The position numbers and the translations under genes are program-made. Shown here piece by piece: positions 27,844 through 36,755 of a DNA stretch of 64,000 nucleotides (positions are counted from its first letter, which is position 1; each line of letters begins with the position of its first letter). The notes beneath the pieces are model-generated. The model had not been told where the DNA came from. It worked only from the letters and a program-made list of their open reading frames with translations, and did not search any database. The stretch is from Stentor roeselii (Eukaryota > Ciliophora > Heterotrichea > Heterotrichida > Stentoridae): contig RSEH01000038.1 in NCBI GenBank assembly GCA_006503475.1, forward strand, positions 124,001 through 188,000, given 5' to 3'.

Positions 27844-29985
27844 ATGACATCTAAACTTTTCCAAGACCTGCCTCTTACTAGAAGAGAATTGAAAAGATTT
27901 CCGCCACTTGGGGTTAAAATAAAGGAATTTTCTGAGAAACCTTCTACAGCATGTCAGGATTTTGAGTATTCTCCAGCTTGCAGGTACTTCACACATGAAG
28001 ACGGAAAATTAACAGGAAGGACTACGACTCGATCTACGAAGTACACAAATGCAAGACCTAAAGCTTCATCTACTCATTTGACTAGTCTTTCTGATGTTGG
28101 AATTTTGTGGGAACTTCAGGAAAGGGTGGACTCTTTTAATATTCGTTATGAAGGAATCTTGCAGGGTGCTAGAAATTTCAGTTCTTTTTTAGACTTGTTT
28201 GAACTTTGCAAGATGGTTTCATCTGATATCGTAAAAACTGTGAAAATTTATTATCCTGACCTTTCTCAAATATTTTCTTTATTTATTGAAACAGTCTTCA
28301 GATTTATCAGAGAAATTATCGAGATGCAAGAAGATATTCAATTAAAAAATCGAGTAAATTTAGAGGAAATGTTTGAAAAGCAAAGAAAATTATCAGAACA
28401 TTGTTCAAATCTCCAAAGTGAAATCGAAAACATGAAAAAAATTCGAAAGTTTGAAGAAGGTGAAATTGAAGCTGAATTAAAAAAGATTTTTCAAGATACT
28501 TCAGAAGAAGTTTCATTATTTAAAGAGCGGGTGCAACAAATGAGAGACCTTCGGCCTGAAGGAACGTCTTCTCTATTAAAAGACGTTTACCGAGATATGA
28601 ACAAAGAACGAAAAATCCCTGATGAGCCAATAGCTGACTTTTCAGACATGGACCCAGAAGTCGTGATTCAAGGAATCAAAGGGAATTACCAGGTGATTAT
28701 CTCGAAAACTATTAAAAATGTAAAGAAAACTTTAAACCCCACTGGAAAAAAGTCTATTGCTTCTGTGCAAACTGAAGGAAACTACATCGATCCCAAAAGT
28801 GTTGAGGATCTGAATAAAATCATAGAAAAAACAAATGCACAGTACAATAGCTTGTCTTTTCAGTATGAAAGGTCTAAAATTGATATAAAAAACCTGCAGG
28901 AAAATGCAAATAAAGCTGAAATCGAAAGGTCTAACCTTAGAGTTGAACTTATAGGAACCAAAAAAGACCTGGAAAACAAATCCAAAGAAGTAACTTCAAT
29001 AAAACTAGAACTTGAAACAAAAAAAACAGAAGTCGTAATCCTTACAAGAATCAACAACGATAAAGAAAAAGAAATCGAAAACTTAAAACTAAAATTAAAA
29101 ATCCAAGAAAAATCCAAAAAAGACCCTGAACATCAAGAAGTAGGAAAAATCTTAGAAGAAGTCGAGCAAAACAACCGAAAAAGCAAAAGACTAGAAATTA
29201 TCGAAGAAACAAAAGAAAAAACAACAAGTCTCAACGCAGTGACCCGTTCCGGACTCACAATAAGAGAAGAACTAGAAAAAGAATACAACTTTCAACTAAG
29301 AAGAAACAGCATGCGACCTGAACTTGAAGGACTCAAAACTTCAACTCGAGGCCGTTTAGAAGTTTTAACCCCTACAAACCCATCAAATCTCTCACCTCCA
29401 GAAGAAAGTCACTCACCAACTCAATCAACCGACACAAAACCAAAACTTTTCCATCAAACCGAAGCGATTTCATTATCAGTTCCAAAAAAAACTAAAAAAT
29501 CAAAAAAGTTAAAAAACAAACTAATTCAAGAATCTTCTAATTTTTCAATAAAAGTAAAAAAACCTGAATTTTCAACAACTGAAAAATTAAAAAAACCTAA
29601 AATTTCAACAGGTTTTTCAGTGATTCAAGAAAGAGAAGAATCTTTAGAATCACCTTTATCGCCCTTGTCGCCTCAGAAGTCAAGAAGCCAGTCACGGACA
29701 AGGTCGATGAACACAGAAAACGTGAAAGAAGAGAGTCAAGAAGTGAAAAGTGTTTCAAAGCAGGACAAGGCTTGTGGACTTGATATAAGAGCTGAGGTCA
29801 GCATTGGGATTCAGGTGGGAGAAGAAGAGGAAAAAGGCAGTCATTTCAGCGACTTTAAGATGAGAGGAGTGAACCCTAACAACCTTTATGGTCTTAGAGG
29901 AGACGTGTTTTATCAGGGTGCACAGTTTGTGCCCCAGACGAAGATTCCTGAACTCCAGTTGCCTTTTAAACCTGCTTATTTTTAG
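27844..29985 (+). CDS. Coiled-coil protein of unknown function
   Basis: This is a 713-aa protein. Residues 60-160 form a helical region (ILWELQERVDSFNIRYEG, FLDLFELCKMV). Two coiled coils lie at about 160-230 and 320-460, rich in Lys and Glu. The C-terminal third is Ser/Thr/Pro-rich and probably disordered. A structural cytoskeletal component is plausible but not shown. The gene is convergent with the Crooked-neck gene, 28 bp between stops. Confidence 0.75.
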   Translation: MTSKLFQDLPLTRRELKRFPPLGVKIKEFSEKPSTACQDFEYSPACRYFTHEDGKLTGRTTTRSTKYTNARPKASSTHLTSLSDVGILWELQERVDSFNIRYEGILQGARNFSSFLDLFELCKMVSSDIVKTVKIYYPDLSQIFSLFIETVFRFIREIIEMQEDIQLKNRVNLEEMFEKQRKLSEHCSNLQSEIENMKKIRKFEEGEIEAELKKIFQDTSEEVSLFKERVQQMRDLRPEGTSSLLKDVYRDMNKERKIPDEPIADFSDMDPEVVIQGIKGNYQVIISKTIKNVKKTLNPTGKKSIASVQTEGNYIDPKSVEDLNKIIEKTNAQYNSLSFQYERSKIDIKNLQENANKAEIERSNLRVELIGTKKDLENKSKEVTSIKLELETKKTEVVILTRINNDKEKEIENLKLKLKIQEKSKKDPEHQEVGKILEEVEQNNRKSKRLEIIEETKEKTTSLNAVTRSGLTIREELEKEYNFQLRRNSMRPELEGLKTSTRGRLEVLTPTNPSNLSPPEESHSPTQSTDTKPKLFHQTEAISLSVPKKTKKSKKLKNKLIQESSNFSIKVKKPEFSTTEKLKKPKISTGFSVIQEREESLESPLSPLSPQKSRSQSRTRSMNTENVKEESQEVKSVSKQDKACGLDIRAEVSIGIQVGEEEEKGSHFSDFKMRGVNPNNLYGLRGDVFYQGAQFVPQTKIPELQLPFKPAYF

Positions 29986-30013
29986 AGCTGATTAATTTAA
30001 TTAATAATCTTAA

Positions 30014-31972
30014 CTAGTTTAAACCTCGCTTCCACTTTTCAGCCATTTCTAGAATCTTTAAACTCTTCACCTCGCCTTCTTCGTCAGGGAAGATGAAATC
30101 TACGTATTCCTCGAAAGCTGCATCGTCATCATCAGCAAGTTTTCGCTTTTTCTTTACTTTTCGTGGCATTCTTTTTTCTATTTTAAGAACTTCTTCTTCA
30201 TTTCCCAGGTCATTTTCTATATCCTTCCAAATTTCAAGTAATTCTGCCCTTTCCACTTTATTTTGAGAGTTTTTGAAGAAATTTTCAGCGTTTTCAAGGA
30301 TTTTTCTAGCATTTTTTACGGAATCTTGTAAGATTTCGAACTTCGCGTAAGAAATCCAGACTTTTAAGTGCCGGGTCTTCTTTAAAAGTCTTTCGTAGAC
30401 TTCTCGTGCTTGTTCAAACTTGCGAAGTTCAGTGTAGAAGTCGATAAAAGCCTTCCAAACAACTTCAGGACGTTCTAACTCAGGAGTGTTTATTGCAAGT
30501 TCAAATAAAGCCTCGCATCTGGAGTGTTCTTCTAAGTTTTTCTCTAGTTCTATGAAACTTAACCATGCTTCGCTGTTCCAAGGCTGAGTTAAAAGCCACT
30601 TGTCGTGAAGCTTTCGGCATCTTTCTATGTCACCGATTTGAAGCTCCAGGTCGATGTAGGCTGAGAAAATTTTAGAGGATCCGCATTTTCCGATTGCTGT
30701 GCCGAGGATTTTACGGGCTTTTTGGATATCCTTTTGTCTGATCTCAAAAAGTGCATAATTAACCCAAACTTTCGAAAACGAGAACATCTGATGCGGTATA
30801 ATTTCCAAAGCCTTCTCATAAACCGCTCTAGCACAATCCAAAGCTCCAGCATTTTCCTCAAAAAGTGCATATCCAATCCAAAAATACTGATACCGTCTCC
30901 AAAACCTTTTCTCACTAGCAGGGGGTACATTAGCAATAGCTCTTTCATAAGTTTCACGAACTCTTTCATAACACCCTTCAGCTTCTTCCAAAGCGATATA
31001 ATCAAACCAAGTATCAAACTTCATAGGATCACTGGCAAGAGTCGTTTCATACAAAGCTCTTCTTTTATTAACAACGACCATTTCAATACTTCCTTTCGAC
31101 CCATGCTGCTTTTCGAAGTTGACATAACTTTGATATAACCTCGGAGCAGCTGCTTTAGTCAACTTGTCGACAGCATGTTTAAATAACACCCTGGCACGTT
31201 CATATTCATGAGCCCTTATTTCAAAATCAGTGAAAGCAAGAAAAAACTCTTCATTAAGACAAAAAAACCCGAGTTCTTCAATAGCTTTTTCAAAGACTCT
31301 TCTAGAAGATTGCCGGTCTTTTCTTTTTTCCTCAAATCTTGCGACTTTAATGAAACTTTGAACTACTGGATGTGCTTGGATCAGTTGATACATCACTTCT
31401 CGAGAACGGTCTGGGTTTCCTACCCTTTCCTCAAATTTCGAGAAAATCGTGAAAGCTTTAGCCTCCGGAGAAGTCGCCATCCATTTATTGAAAACTTCTC
31501 TTGCCCCGTTGTAATTTCCAAGCATTTCCTCCATCAAGGCATATTTATACCAAAGCTGATCGACTCTAGGAAGTAACTTCGTAGCTCGTTCCCAGACGTT
31601 TCTCGCATTGTTGATGCATTTATTCCTCATTTCCATCTCGGCATACTTGAGCCATACAGAGCTGTTTTTGTAATCAACGACTAAAGCTCTTTCAAAAATA
31701 CTTCTGGCTCTTTGGAGCTGTCTAAGATTTTCCTCAAAAGTGGCATATTTGATCCAAGAGTTGATGTGATATCGACGTTTTCGAATGATATTCTCGAACT
31801 CTGCTCGCTTTCTATGCATGTAGTCTTCTAGTTCCTCATCATCATTGATCTGCACACGTGGAGGGTGTAAGTCGTCGATTTGATTAGCAAGGGCTTCTCT
31901 GAGTAGCTGTTCAGCAGTGATTTGAACTTCACTGGGGGCTTTGTTTTTAACTCTAGGAACTTTGACGGACAT
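30014..31972 (-). CDS. CRNKL1: Crooked-neck/Clf1 splicing factor
   Basis: This 652-aa protein is almost entirely HAT repeats (half-a-TPR): WIKYATFEENLRQLQRARSIFERAL, VWLKYAEMEMRNK, LWYKYALMEEMLGN and so on, with the highly conserved N-terminus leading into EDYMHRKRAEFENIIRKRR. Clf1/CRNKL1 belongs to the NineTeen complex and is needed for spliceosome activation and remodelling. The length matches yeast Clf1 (687 aa). The C-terminal basic tail (KKKRK) is typical. It is notable that the same window contains several 15-nt introns that such a spliceosome must recognise. Its start is 17 bp from the divergent gene at 31990. Confidence 0.95.
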   Translation of the reverse strand: MSVKVPRVKNKAPSEVQITAEQLLREALANQIDDLHPPRVQINDDEELEDYMHRKRAEFENIIRKRRYHINSWIKYATFEENLRQLQRARSIFERALVVDYKNSSVWLKYAEMEMRNKCINNARNVWERATKLLPRVDQLWYKYALMEEMLGNYNGAREVFNKWMATSPEAKAFTIFSKFEERVGNPDRSREVMYQLIQAHPVVQSFIKVARFEEKRKDRQSSRRVFEKAIEELGFFCLNEEFFLAFTDFEIRAHEYERARVLFKHAVDKLTKAAAPRLYQSYVNFEKQHGSKGSIEMVVVNKRRALYETTLASDPMKFDTWFDYIALEEAEGCYERVRETYERAIANVPPASEKRFWRRYQYFWIGYALFEENAGALDCARAVYEKALEIIPHQMFSFSKVWVNYALFEIRQKDIQKARKILGTAIGKCGSSKIFSAYIDLELQIGDIERCRKLHDKWLLTQPWNSEAWLSFIELEKNLEEHSRCEALFELAINTPELERPEVVWKAFIDFYTELRKFEQAREVYERLLKKTRHLKVWISYAKFEILQDSVKNARKILENAENFFKNSQNKVERAELLEIWKDIENDLGNEEEVLKIEKRMPRKVKKKRKLADDDDAAFEEYVDFIFPDEEGEVKSLKILEMAEKWKRGLN

Positions 31973-31989
31973 TCTAATAATAAGATTAA

Positions 31990-32658
31990 GTGGAGATGTT
32001 TAATATTTTTATGGAGTCTCACAAGAAGTTTAACAGTAATGCGATATCAGAAGACTTTCCATCTTACTTTAAAAGCCAGTTCGTTGATGTGGTCAAATCG
32101 AACCAGCAGGTCTTCGGGAAAAAGATATTCCAAGTGGCAGGAAAGAAAAACATCTTAACTCCTGTGAATGAAAAAAGCACCTCCTCTGCAGCGATTAAAA
32201 TTCAGACGAGTATTGATCAAGACCTGGATAGTCTTAAACTTTCTATTCAAAATGATATTACTAGAGGGTATCGAAATACTCTTCGCTTTCAGTCAAACCA
32301 TTACCGATCTTTTTTCAACAAAGTTGATAATTCTGGGTTTAATAGACTTACAACTGAAATCACTTCGCTTTTTGAAAAACCAAAGATTACTAGAACTTTA
32401 AAGGGTGAACCTACGAATAGAAAGAAGTATAAATCTTTAAGTTTGGATAAAAGTTGTTCAAAACATGAAGAAGAGTCGGTGAATGTTAATTTGTTGGTTT
32501 TTGATACCAAGCCTAAAAAGAAAATTTTAAAAGTTAGGAGTCAGGAACAGGATTCTGATAGTTTAGAAGAGTTTGAAAAACGGTTGAAAGAGTTTTCTTG
32601 TGAAAAAGGCAAAAATGTGCAGGAGTTGTATCATACTAGGAAAAAATTTAGTCTTTAG
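31990..32658 (+). CDS. Charged protein of unknown function
   Basis: This 222-aa protein is basic, with little predicted structure apart from short helices and a charged C-terminus (EEFEKRLKEFSCEKGKNV). The first Met is used; a second Met six codons later (MESHKKF) would also work. Spacing supports a real gene: 17 bp from the divergent Clf1 start and 17 bp before the glutaredoxin start. No family recognised. Confidence 0.65.
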   Translation: MEMFNIFMESHKKFNSNAISEDFPSYFKSQFVDVVKSNQQVFGKKIFQVAGKKNILTPVNEKSTSSAAIKIQTSIDQDLDSLKLSIQNDITRGYRNTLRFQSNHYRSFFNKVDNSGFNRLTTEITSLFEKPKITRTLKGEPTNRKKYKSLSLDKSCSKHEEESVNVNLLVFDTKPKKKILKVRSQEQDSDSLEEFEKRLKEFSCEKGKNVQELYHTRKKFSL

Positions 32659-32675
32659 TTATTAAGTGGATATAA

Positions 32676-33023
32676 ATGGGAGGTAAAAACTCTAGCAACT
32701 ATCGAAGCATAGTTGAAAAACAAATAAAAGAAAACCCAGTGCTGATGTACAGCGCTACTTATTGTGGATATTGCACAAAGGCAATGAATGTCTTTAGCAC
32801 AATCAGGGTTACACCATTTGTGATTTATCTCGATAAAGACCCAGACGGTGACGAGATCGCGCTAGCACTTTATGAAATAACTGGGCAAGACACTGTTCCT
32901 AGTATTTTCATTGGAGGAAAACACATCGGAGGCTTCTCACAGCTAGTCAAAGGCTTGTCCGATAGATCAGTTCAGGCCGAGTTGAATAGAATCGGTGTCA
33001 GGTTTGAAGACTTCGGAGGATAA
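32676..33023 (+). CDS. Glutaredoxin
   Basis: This is a 115-aa protein with the thioredoxin fold of glutaredoxins. The active site is YCGYC (dithiol; classic glutaredoxins have CPYC). TVPSIFIGGKHIGGF is the glutathione-binding region with the cis-Pro loop. It would reduce disulfides and glutathionylated proteins with glutathione. The N-terminus MGGKNSS fits N-myristoylation, which would place it at membranes. Gly in place of Pro at the second active-site position may favour iron-sulfur or glutathione chemistry over strong disulfide reduction. Confidence 0.93.
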   Translation: MGGKNSSNYRSIVEKQIKENPVLMYSATYCGYCTKAMNVFSTIRVTPFVIYLDKDPDGDEIALALYEITGQDTVPSIFIGGKHIGGFSQLVKGLSDRSVQAELNRIGVRFEDFGG

Positions 33024-33134
33024 GTTATTATTTAAAGGTATTTAAAGCCTCTTTCAATAAATTCTGCGAAATCTAATGAAATTTACAATTTTCATTAAAC
33101 TTCAAAAATTCTTACATTAACTATTTTTATTCAC

Positions 33135-33677
33135 TTACGTCAAAATTTTTCCTTTTTTCATGTTTTGCTCAAACTTCTGTAGTAAAATTTTCGATTTTTC
33201 GTAAAACTCTTCAAAATAAGAGTTCAAGTCTTTCACCTTTTCCTTCGTTTTTTCCTCTACTCTTCTTGATATAGAACTGATGGGACGATTAGCATGGATC
33301 TTGAAAGAATTGTCATAAGACGAGTCGCTGCTTTTTTGAAATTTTTTATGACGAATCATGAAAGATTTAGGCGACTTCTGATCAGTCCTCACAAATCTCC
33401 TGATGTGTCTTTTCATGTCTTCTGCGTCTTTTCTATGACAAACTTCAGAGACGTTGGGTTCTACTTTAGAGTAGACTGGAGTTGTGCTTCTTTTGCAGGA
33501 GGTTCGAGTGCTTTGGACACTTTCACATCGGTTTTTTCGAAAGCTCGGCTTTCTTTTGGTTTTTTCGTGGATTTTATGATTTTGTTTTTCGAAATGAGGG
33601 AAATATGCCTCGAATTTCGATATTTTTTGTCTCCAGGCCTCGGTTTTCATCTTTTTCGAAGCTCGAGTCAAGTCCAT
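33135..33677 (-). CDS. Basic protein of unknown function
   Basis: This 180-aa protein is very rich in Lys, Arg and Ser with a C-terminal amphipathic helix (VKDLNSYFEEFYEKSKILLQKFEQNMKK). A frame on the other strand overlaps it, but that one is rich in Phe with no helix pattern and is probably a shadow. The frame ends in TAA within GTAAGTGAATAA; the nearest AG would make an 18-nt intron, which does not fit the others here. The function is unknown. Confidence 0.6.
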   Translation of the reverse strand: MDLTRASKKMKTEAWRQKISKFEAYFPHFEKQNHKIHEKTKRKPSFRKNRCESVQSTRTSCKRSTTPVYSKVEPNVSEVCHRKDAEDMKRHIRRFVRTDQKSPKSFMIRHKKFQKSSDSSYDNSFKIHANRPISSISRRVEEKTKEKVKDLNSYFEEFYEKSKILLQKFEQNMKKGKILT

Positions 33678-33759
33678 AAGAAAATTATTAAGAAGAATAT
33701 TTGAAAAGTTTTTGATTTTTCTGCATTTTGAACTTCATGTATTCTAATAAATTATTCAA

Positions 33760-35259
33760 ATGTTTGAAATTTCTGTTAAACACTCTACCGGGGTCACCCC
33801 CGAAATAGCCCAGCTCTCAGCAACAACCTTCAAACTTTCCTTATCCCCAGATCAGTCCTTGGACCTCGAGGTAAAGTTTTTAAAATCTCATCTTTGGGAT
33901 CAATTCCAGAAAATCCTAACAAGTCTAACCGAGACCCAATCTTCATTCGAATCATTCAAAGAAGAAAAAGCCTACGAGTTCTCTTTACTCTCATCAGAGT
34001 CCCATCAAAAGATATCAAATCTTGAGTTAAAAATCGAGAATCTTTCATCAAAAACCGAATCCCTTCAAAATTTGAATAAAAGTCTAATGCACGAAAAATC
34101 CTGCATCCAAGACCTTTTAAATCACGAAAGAGACTTCATAAAAACCCTTCAATCAAAAATCAAATCAAACTTCGAAAACCAGTCAGAAGCCTTAAAAAAA
34201 GCTGAAGACCGCGACTCAAGCTTCATCAGTCGCCTTGCCGAGCTATCAAAAGAAAATCTTGACCTTCAGCAAGAGGTACAACAGCTGAAATTCGCTTTAG
34301 AAGAGGTTAAAACTCAGTCACATAACCGAGAAGGCCTTGGCGAGTGTTTGAAATGTTGTCAGTTGTCTGAAGAAATCGCATTTTCTCATGATTTTTACCA
34401 GGTCATCGGATTGAGTCAAGAAAATTTAGAAGTTTTAATGAAAAACATGTGCAGGGTCAATGAAGCGACTTTAAACCAAGTCAGTTTCACGAGTTTCGCC
34501 ATTTCTGAAGAAAACGAAAAACTAAAAAACGAGATAAAGACCTTAAATGAAACTTTAAATAAAACTACAGCTGACCTTGACTTGACCCGTGATGAAAAAA
34601 GTAAACTTTTCAAGGAACTTTCAGAAACTGAGGTGAAAATGAATGAAAAAATGAAGGAGTTTGAGTCTTTTTGTATGAAGACGAAATTTGATACTGAGAA
34701 TAATGCGGAAGTTGATAGTTTTGAATCGAATTGTTTGGGAAGTTATTCAAATTTGCAGATTGATGAGTCGAAAGGACGGTTGATGGAACTGGAAACAAGA
34801 GTGAAGGACTTGGAAGAGAATAATTCTAGGCTCAGGGTCGAACTTTGCCAACTGAAAACGAAGACTATTCAAGAAATTAAGACGGAAAGAATGAAAGTTG
34901 ATAGTCTTGACTTGCTTATTGAAAAGTTCTGCTTTGAAAATGGAATTGACAATCATTTTGTCAAGGTCTTTGCAGGGGTTTATCTGTTTGGAAATAAACA
35001 AGTCAATGTTTCCTTGGAAAAGGATCAGATTTTCTGTAGATATGGCGGGTTTTGTTTGAATCTTGCAAGTTTCTTAAAGAATGAGCAAGGTAAGTCGCCA
35101 GTCCTATCCATTTTCAACTCAACCCAAGAAAAGCCAGTTTTCAGTCCAAGACTAAAGCATCGAAGACTCTCAAGAGAAAACGAGATTCCATTAAGCGACG
35201 AGAGAAGAAACAAGGAAAAGATATCAGCCCTTTCCCAAAGAAACAAGCGAATATGGTGA
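33760..35259 (+). CDS. Coiled-coil protein with GAR-like C-terminal motif
   Basis: This is a 499-aa protein. Residues 1-50 are globular and 55-385 are a long coiled coil with short breaks. Near residues 395-432 is a compact motif GVYLFGNKQVNV...FCRYGGFCLNLASFL, which has the spacing of GAS2-related (GAR) domains and closely resembles the C-terminus of the protein at 54725-56623. GAR domains bind microtubules in GAS2 and spectraplakins. The stop is TGA, 1 bp away from the stop codon of the convergent gene. A microtubule or cortical linker is inferred, not shown. Confidence 0.75.
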   Translation: MFEISVKHSTGVTPEIAQLSATTFKLSLSPDQSLDLEVKFLKSHLWDQFQKILTSLTETQSSFESFKEEKAYEFSLLSSESHQKISNLELKIENLSSKTESLQNLNKSLMHEKSCIQDLLNHERDFIKTLQSKIKSNFENQSEALKKAEDRDSSFISRLAELSKENLDLQQEVQQLKFALEEVKTQSHNREGLGECLKCCQLSEEIAFSHDFYQVIGLSQENLEVLMKNMCRVNEATLNQVSFTSFAISEENEKLKNEIKTLNETLNKTTADLDLTRDEKSKLFKELSETEVKMNEKMKEFESFCMKTKFDTENNAEVDSFESNCLGSYSNLQIDESKGRLMELETRVKDLEENNSRLRVELCQLKTKTIQEIKTERMKVDSLDLLIEKFCFENGIDNHFVKVFAGVYLFGNKQVNVSLEKDQIFCRYGGFCLNLASFLKNEQGKSPVLSIFNSTQEKPVFSPRLKHRRLSRENEIPLSDERRNKEKISALSQRNKRIW

Positions 35260-35260
35260 C

Positions 35261-35899
35261 TTAAAGTAACTCTTCATTGAAAAACCGTGAGTGACTTCTT
35301 CTTTTCTTCCTCAGGACTTCTAAGAAATATCTTTGTTTCAGGCTTTGGTGATACTGGTCTTCAATGCGACTAAAGACTTTATCATACTTCAAAAAAACAT
35401 CTTGACTTTTCTGCCCTTTGTCTTCAGCCCTGCCGCCATGAGTGTCAAGTAAAGTTCGATTTAAGTCAATTTTTCGTATGAGTCCTTTAGCGATTTGCTC
35501 TTTAAGGTTTAAAGTCTCTCTTTTTCTCACAAAAGGGAGTTTTTCCAAAGTTTTCTGTGACTTTAACGTGTAATTTCTTCGAAAAGGCATCATTTCATTA
35601 GGCTTTCGAAAGACTAGCTTTTTTTTAATGATTTTCAAATGAGGCTGTCTTGGCTTTGAGCTGTTGTCGACGATTTCTTCAATAGTTTGGACCTGTTCTT
35701 TTATTGAATTAAGCTTATCTGGGAACGGGATGTAATAACAAGCGTCTTCAATGACTTCTTCCAGTTCTTCTTTGTTTAGACTCGCTTTGAGCAGGTCGAA
35801 GTCCTGGTCTGACCTGTTGTGAGTGAGCAGCAAGTAGACCTTGCTACGAAGAATCCTTCTGTTCCGTCTTAACGCGAGGGCAGGGTTAACATGATGCAT
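35261..35899 (-). CDS. Basic helical protein of unknown function
   Basis: This is a 212-aa protein: an N-terminal helical stretch (VYLLLTHNRSDQDFDLLKASLNKEELEEVIEDACYY), a basic linker, and a C-terminal helix (SRIEDQYHQSLKQRYFLEVLRKKRRS). No family is recognised. The only available Met near the start is at 35899, leaving just 8 bp to the start codon of the divergent gene. The 3' end is 1 bp from the stop of the convergent gene. It is therefore squeezed between neighbours at both ends. Confidence 0.7.
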   Translation of the reverse strand: MHHVNPALALRRNRRILRSKVYLLLTHNRSDQDFDLLKASLNKEELEEVIEDACYYIPFPDKLNSIKEQVQTIEEIVDNSSKPRQPHLKIIKKKLVFRKPNEMMPFRRNYTLKSQKTLEKLPFVRKRETLNLKEQIAKGLIRKIDLNRTLLDTHGGRAEDKGQKSQDVFLKYDKVFSRIEDQYHQSLKQRYFLEVLRKKRRSHSRFFNEELL

Positions 35900-35907
35900 T
35901 TTATAAT

Positions 35908-36750
35908 ATGTCAGAAATTCTCAACAAACTTCAAGCACTTCAGTCAAACTTGTCACAAAAAGAACTGATCATCTTTCAACTCACTTCTCAAGTTGATGAC
36001 CTCAAAACTCAAAATTCTTCATTTTTGCTTCAAGTCGACTTTCTTCAAAACTCAAATCAAGACCTGCAAAATCAAGTCTTTAAAGTCACAGAAGACTTTA
36101 ACTTCAAGTCTCAACAAGTCATGATCCTTGAAAATGAATGCAAAATGCTTCGAAATCAACTCAATAGTCAAGAAAATTTTATTGAAAACTGGAAAAAAGT
36201 TGCAGGTTTTTCAGAAAGTTTTGAGAAATACTTGGAATTGGAAAGGGTCAGAATGATGCATTGTGAACTAGAAGCTAGGTTTTTAAGGGAAAAAATTGAA
36301 ATGCTTGAAAATGAAAGCAAGATGAAGGACCTGGTCTTGAAATTGACTGATTCGAAGTCACAGGTTTTATGGGAAAAAAGGGATAAGTGGCTTGCTTCTT
36401 TACCTGAAATGGAAAAACTGCCCCAGGCGATGATTGAAGAACAGGAAAGAGAAGAAAAAGAGAAAACCTGTGAAAGTATTAATCAGGTCTTGAAAGACGT
36501 GGAAATCCTTCTAGGTTGGAAAATTCATTACTCCAGGCAAAAAATCACTTTAACTCGAAATAGTTTCTCAATCATTGTCAACAAGCAGGAGTACTTAAAA
36601 GACTTCTACTACAACATCGAGCTCTCATCTCAATCTTTACCTCTTTTATCAGCCCCACCCTTCGAGCCACTTCTGACTTCAGCTAAAAACTATCCCCTTT
36701 TATTCTCACTGATCATATCAAAACACTCAAAACTTCATCTTCCTAACTAA
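35908..36750 (+). CDS. Short Mad1-like coiled-coil protein
   Basis: This is a 280-aa protein. Residues 1-190 are coiled coil. The C-terminal 90 residues resemble the Mad1 C-terminal domain: a helix leading into ILLGWKIHYSRQKITLTRNSFS (Mad1 family: L-x-G-W/Y-x-I, then a strand ending L-T-S-x-Y) and a final helix YPLLFSLIISKH matching the Mad1 end (IPAFLSSLTLELF in animals). Mad1 anchors Mad2 at unattached kinetochores in the spindle checkpoint. At 280 aa it would be far shorter than animal Mad1 (718 aa), and I cannot identify a firm Mad2-binding motif. The call rests on the C-terminus only. It is convergent, 5 bp from the next stop. Confidence 0.6.
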   Translation: MSEILNKLQALQSNLSQKELIIFQLTSQVDDLKTQNSSFLLQVDFLQNSNQDLQNQVFKVTEDFNFKSQQVMILENECKMLRNQLNSQENFIENWKKVAGFSESFEKYLELERVRMMHCELEARFLREKIEMLENESKMKDLVLKLTDSKSQVLWEKRDKWLASLPEMEKLPQAMIEEQEREEKEKTCESINQVLKDVEILLGWKIHYSRQKITLTRNSFSIIVNKQEYLKDFYYNIELSSQSLPLLSAPPFEPLLTSAKNYPLLFSLIISKHSKLHLPN

Positions 36751-36755
36751 ACCCT

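Noticed and set aside
33121-33138. 18-nt GT...AG string spanning the stop of the basic protein at 33135
   Set aside because: Length does not match the 15-16 nt class, and there is no coding-like continuation after it.
33294-33704. Plus-strand frame rich in Phe and Ser
   Set aside because: It is antisense to the Lys-rich minus-strand gene, and its composition is what the reverse complement of Lys/Glu codons gives.
33787-33800. Short hairpin CGGGG-TCAC-CCCCG near the start of a coiled-coil gene
   Set aside because: The arms are only 5 bp and the loop differs from the 9-GA-9 hairpins, so chance is likely.
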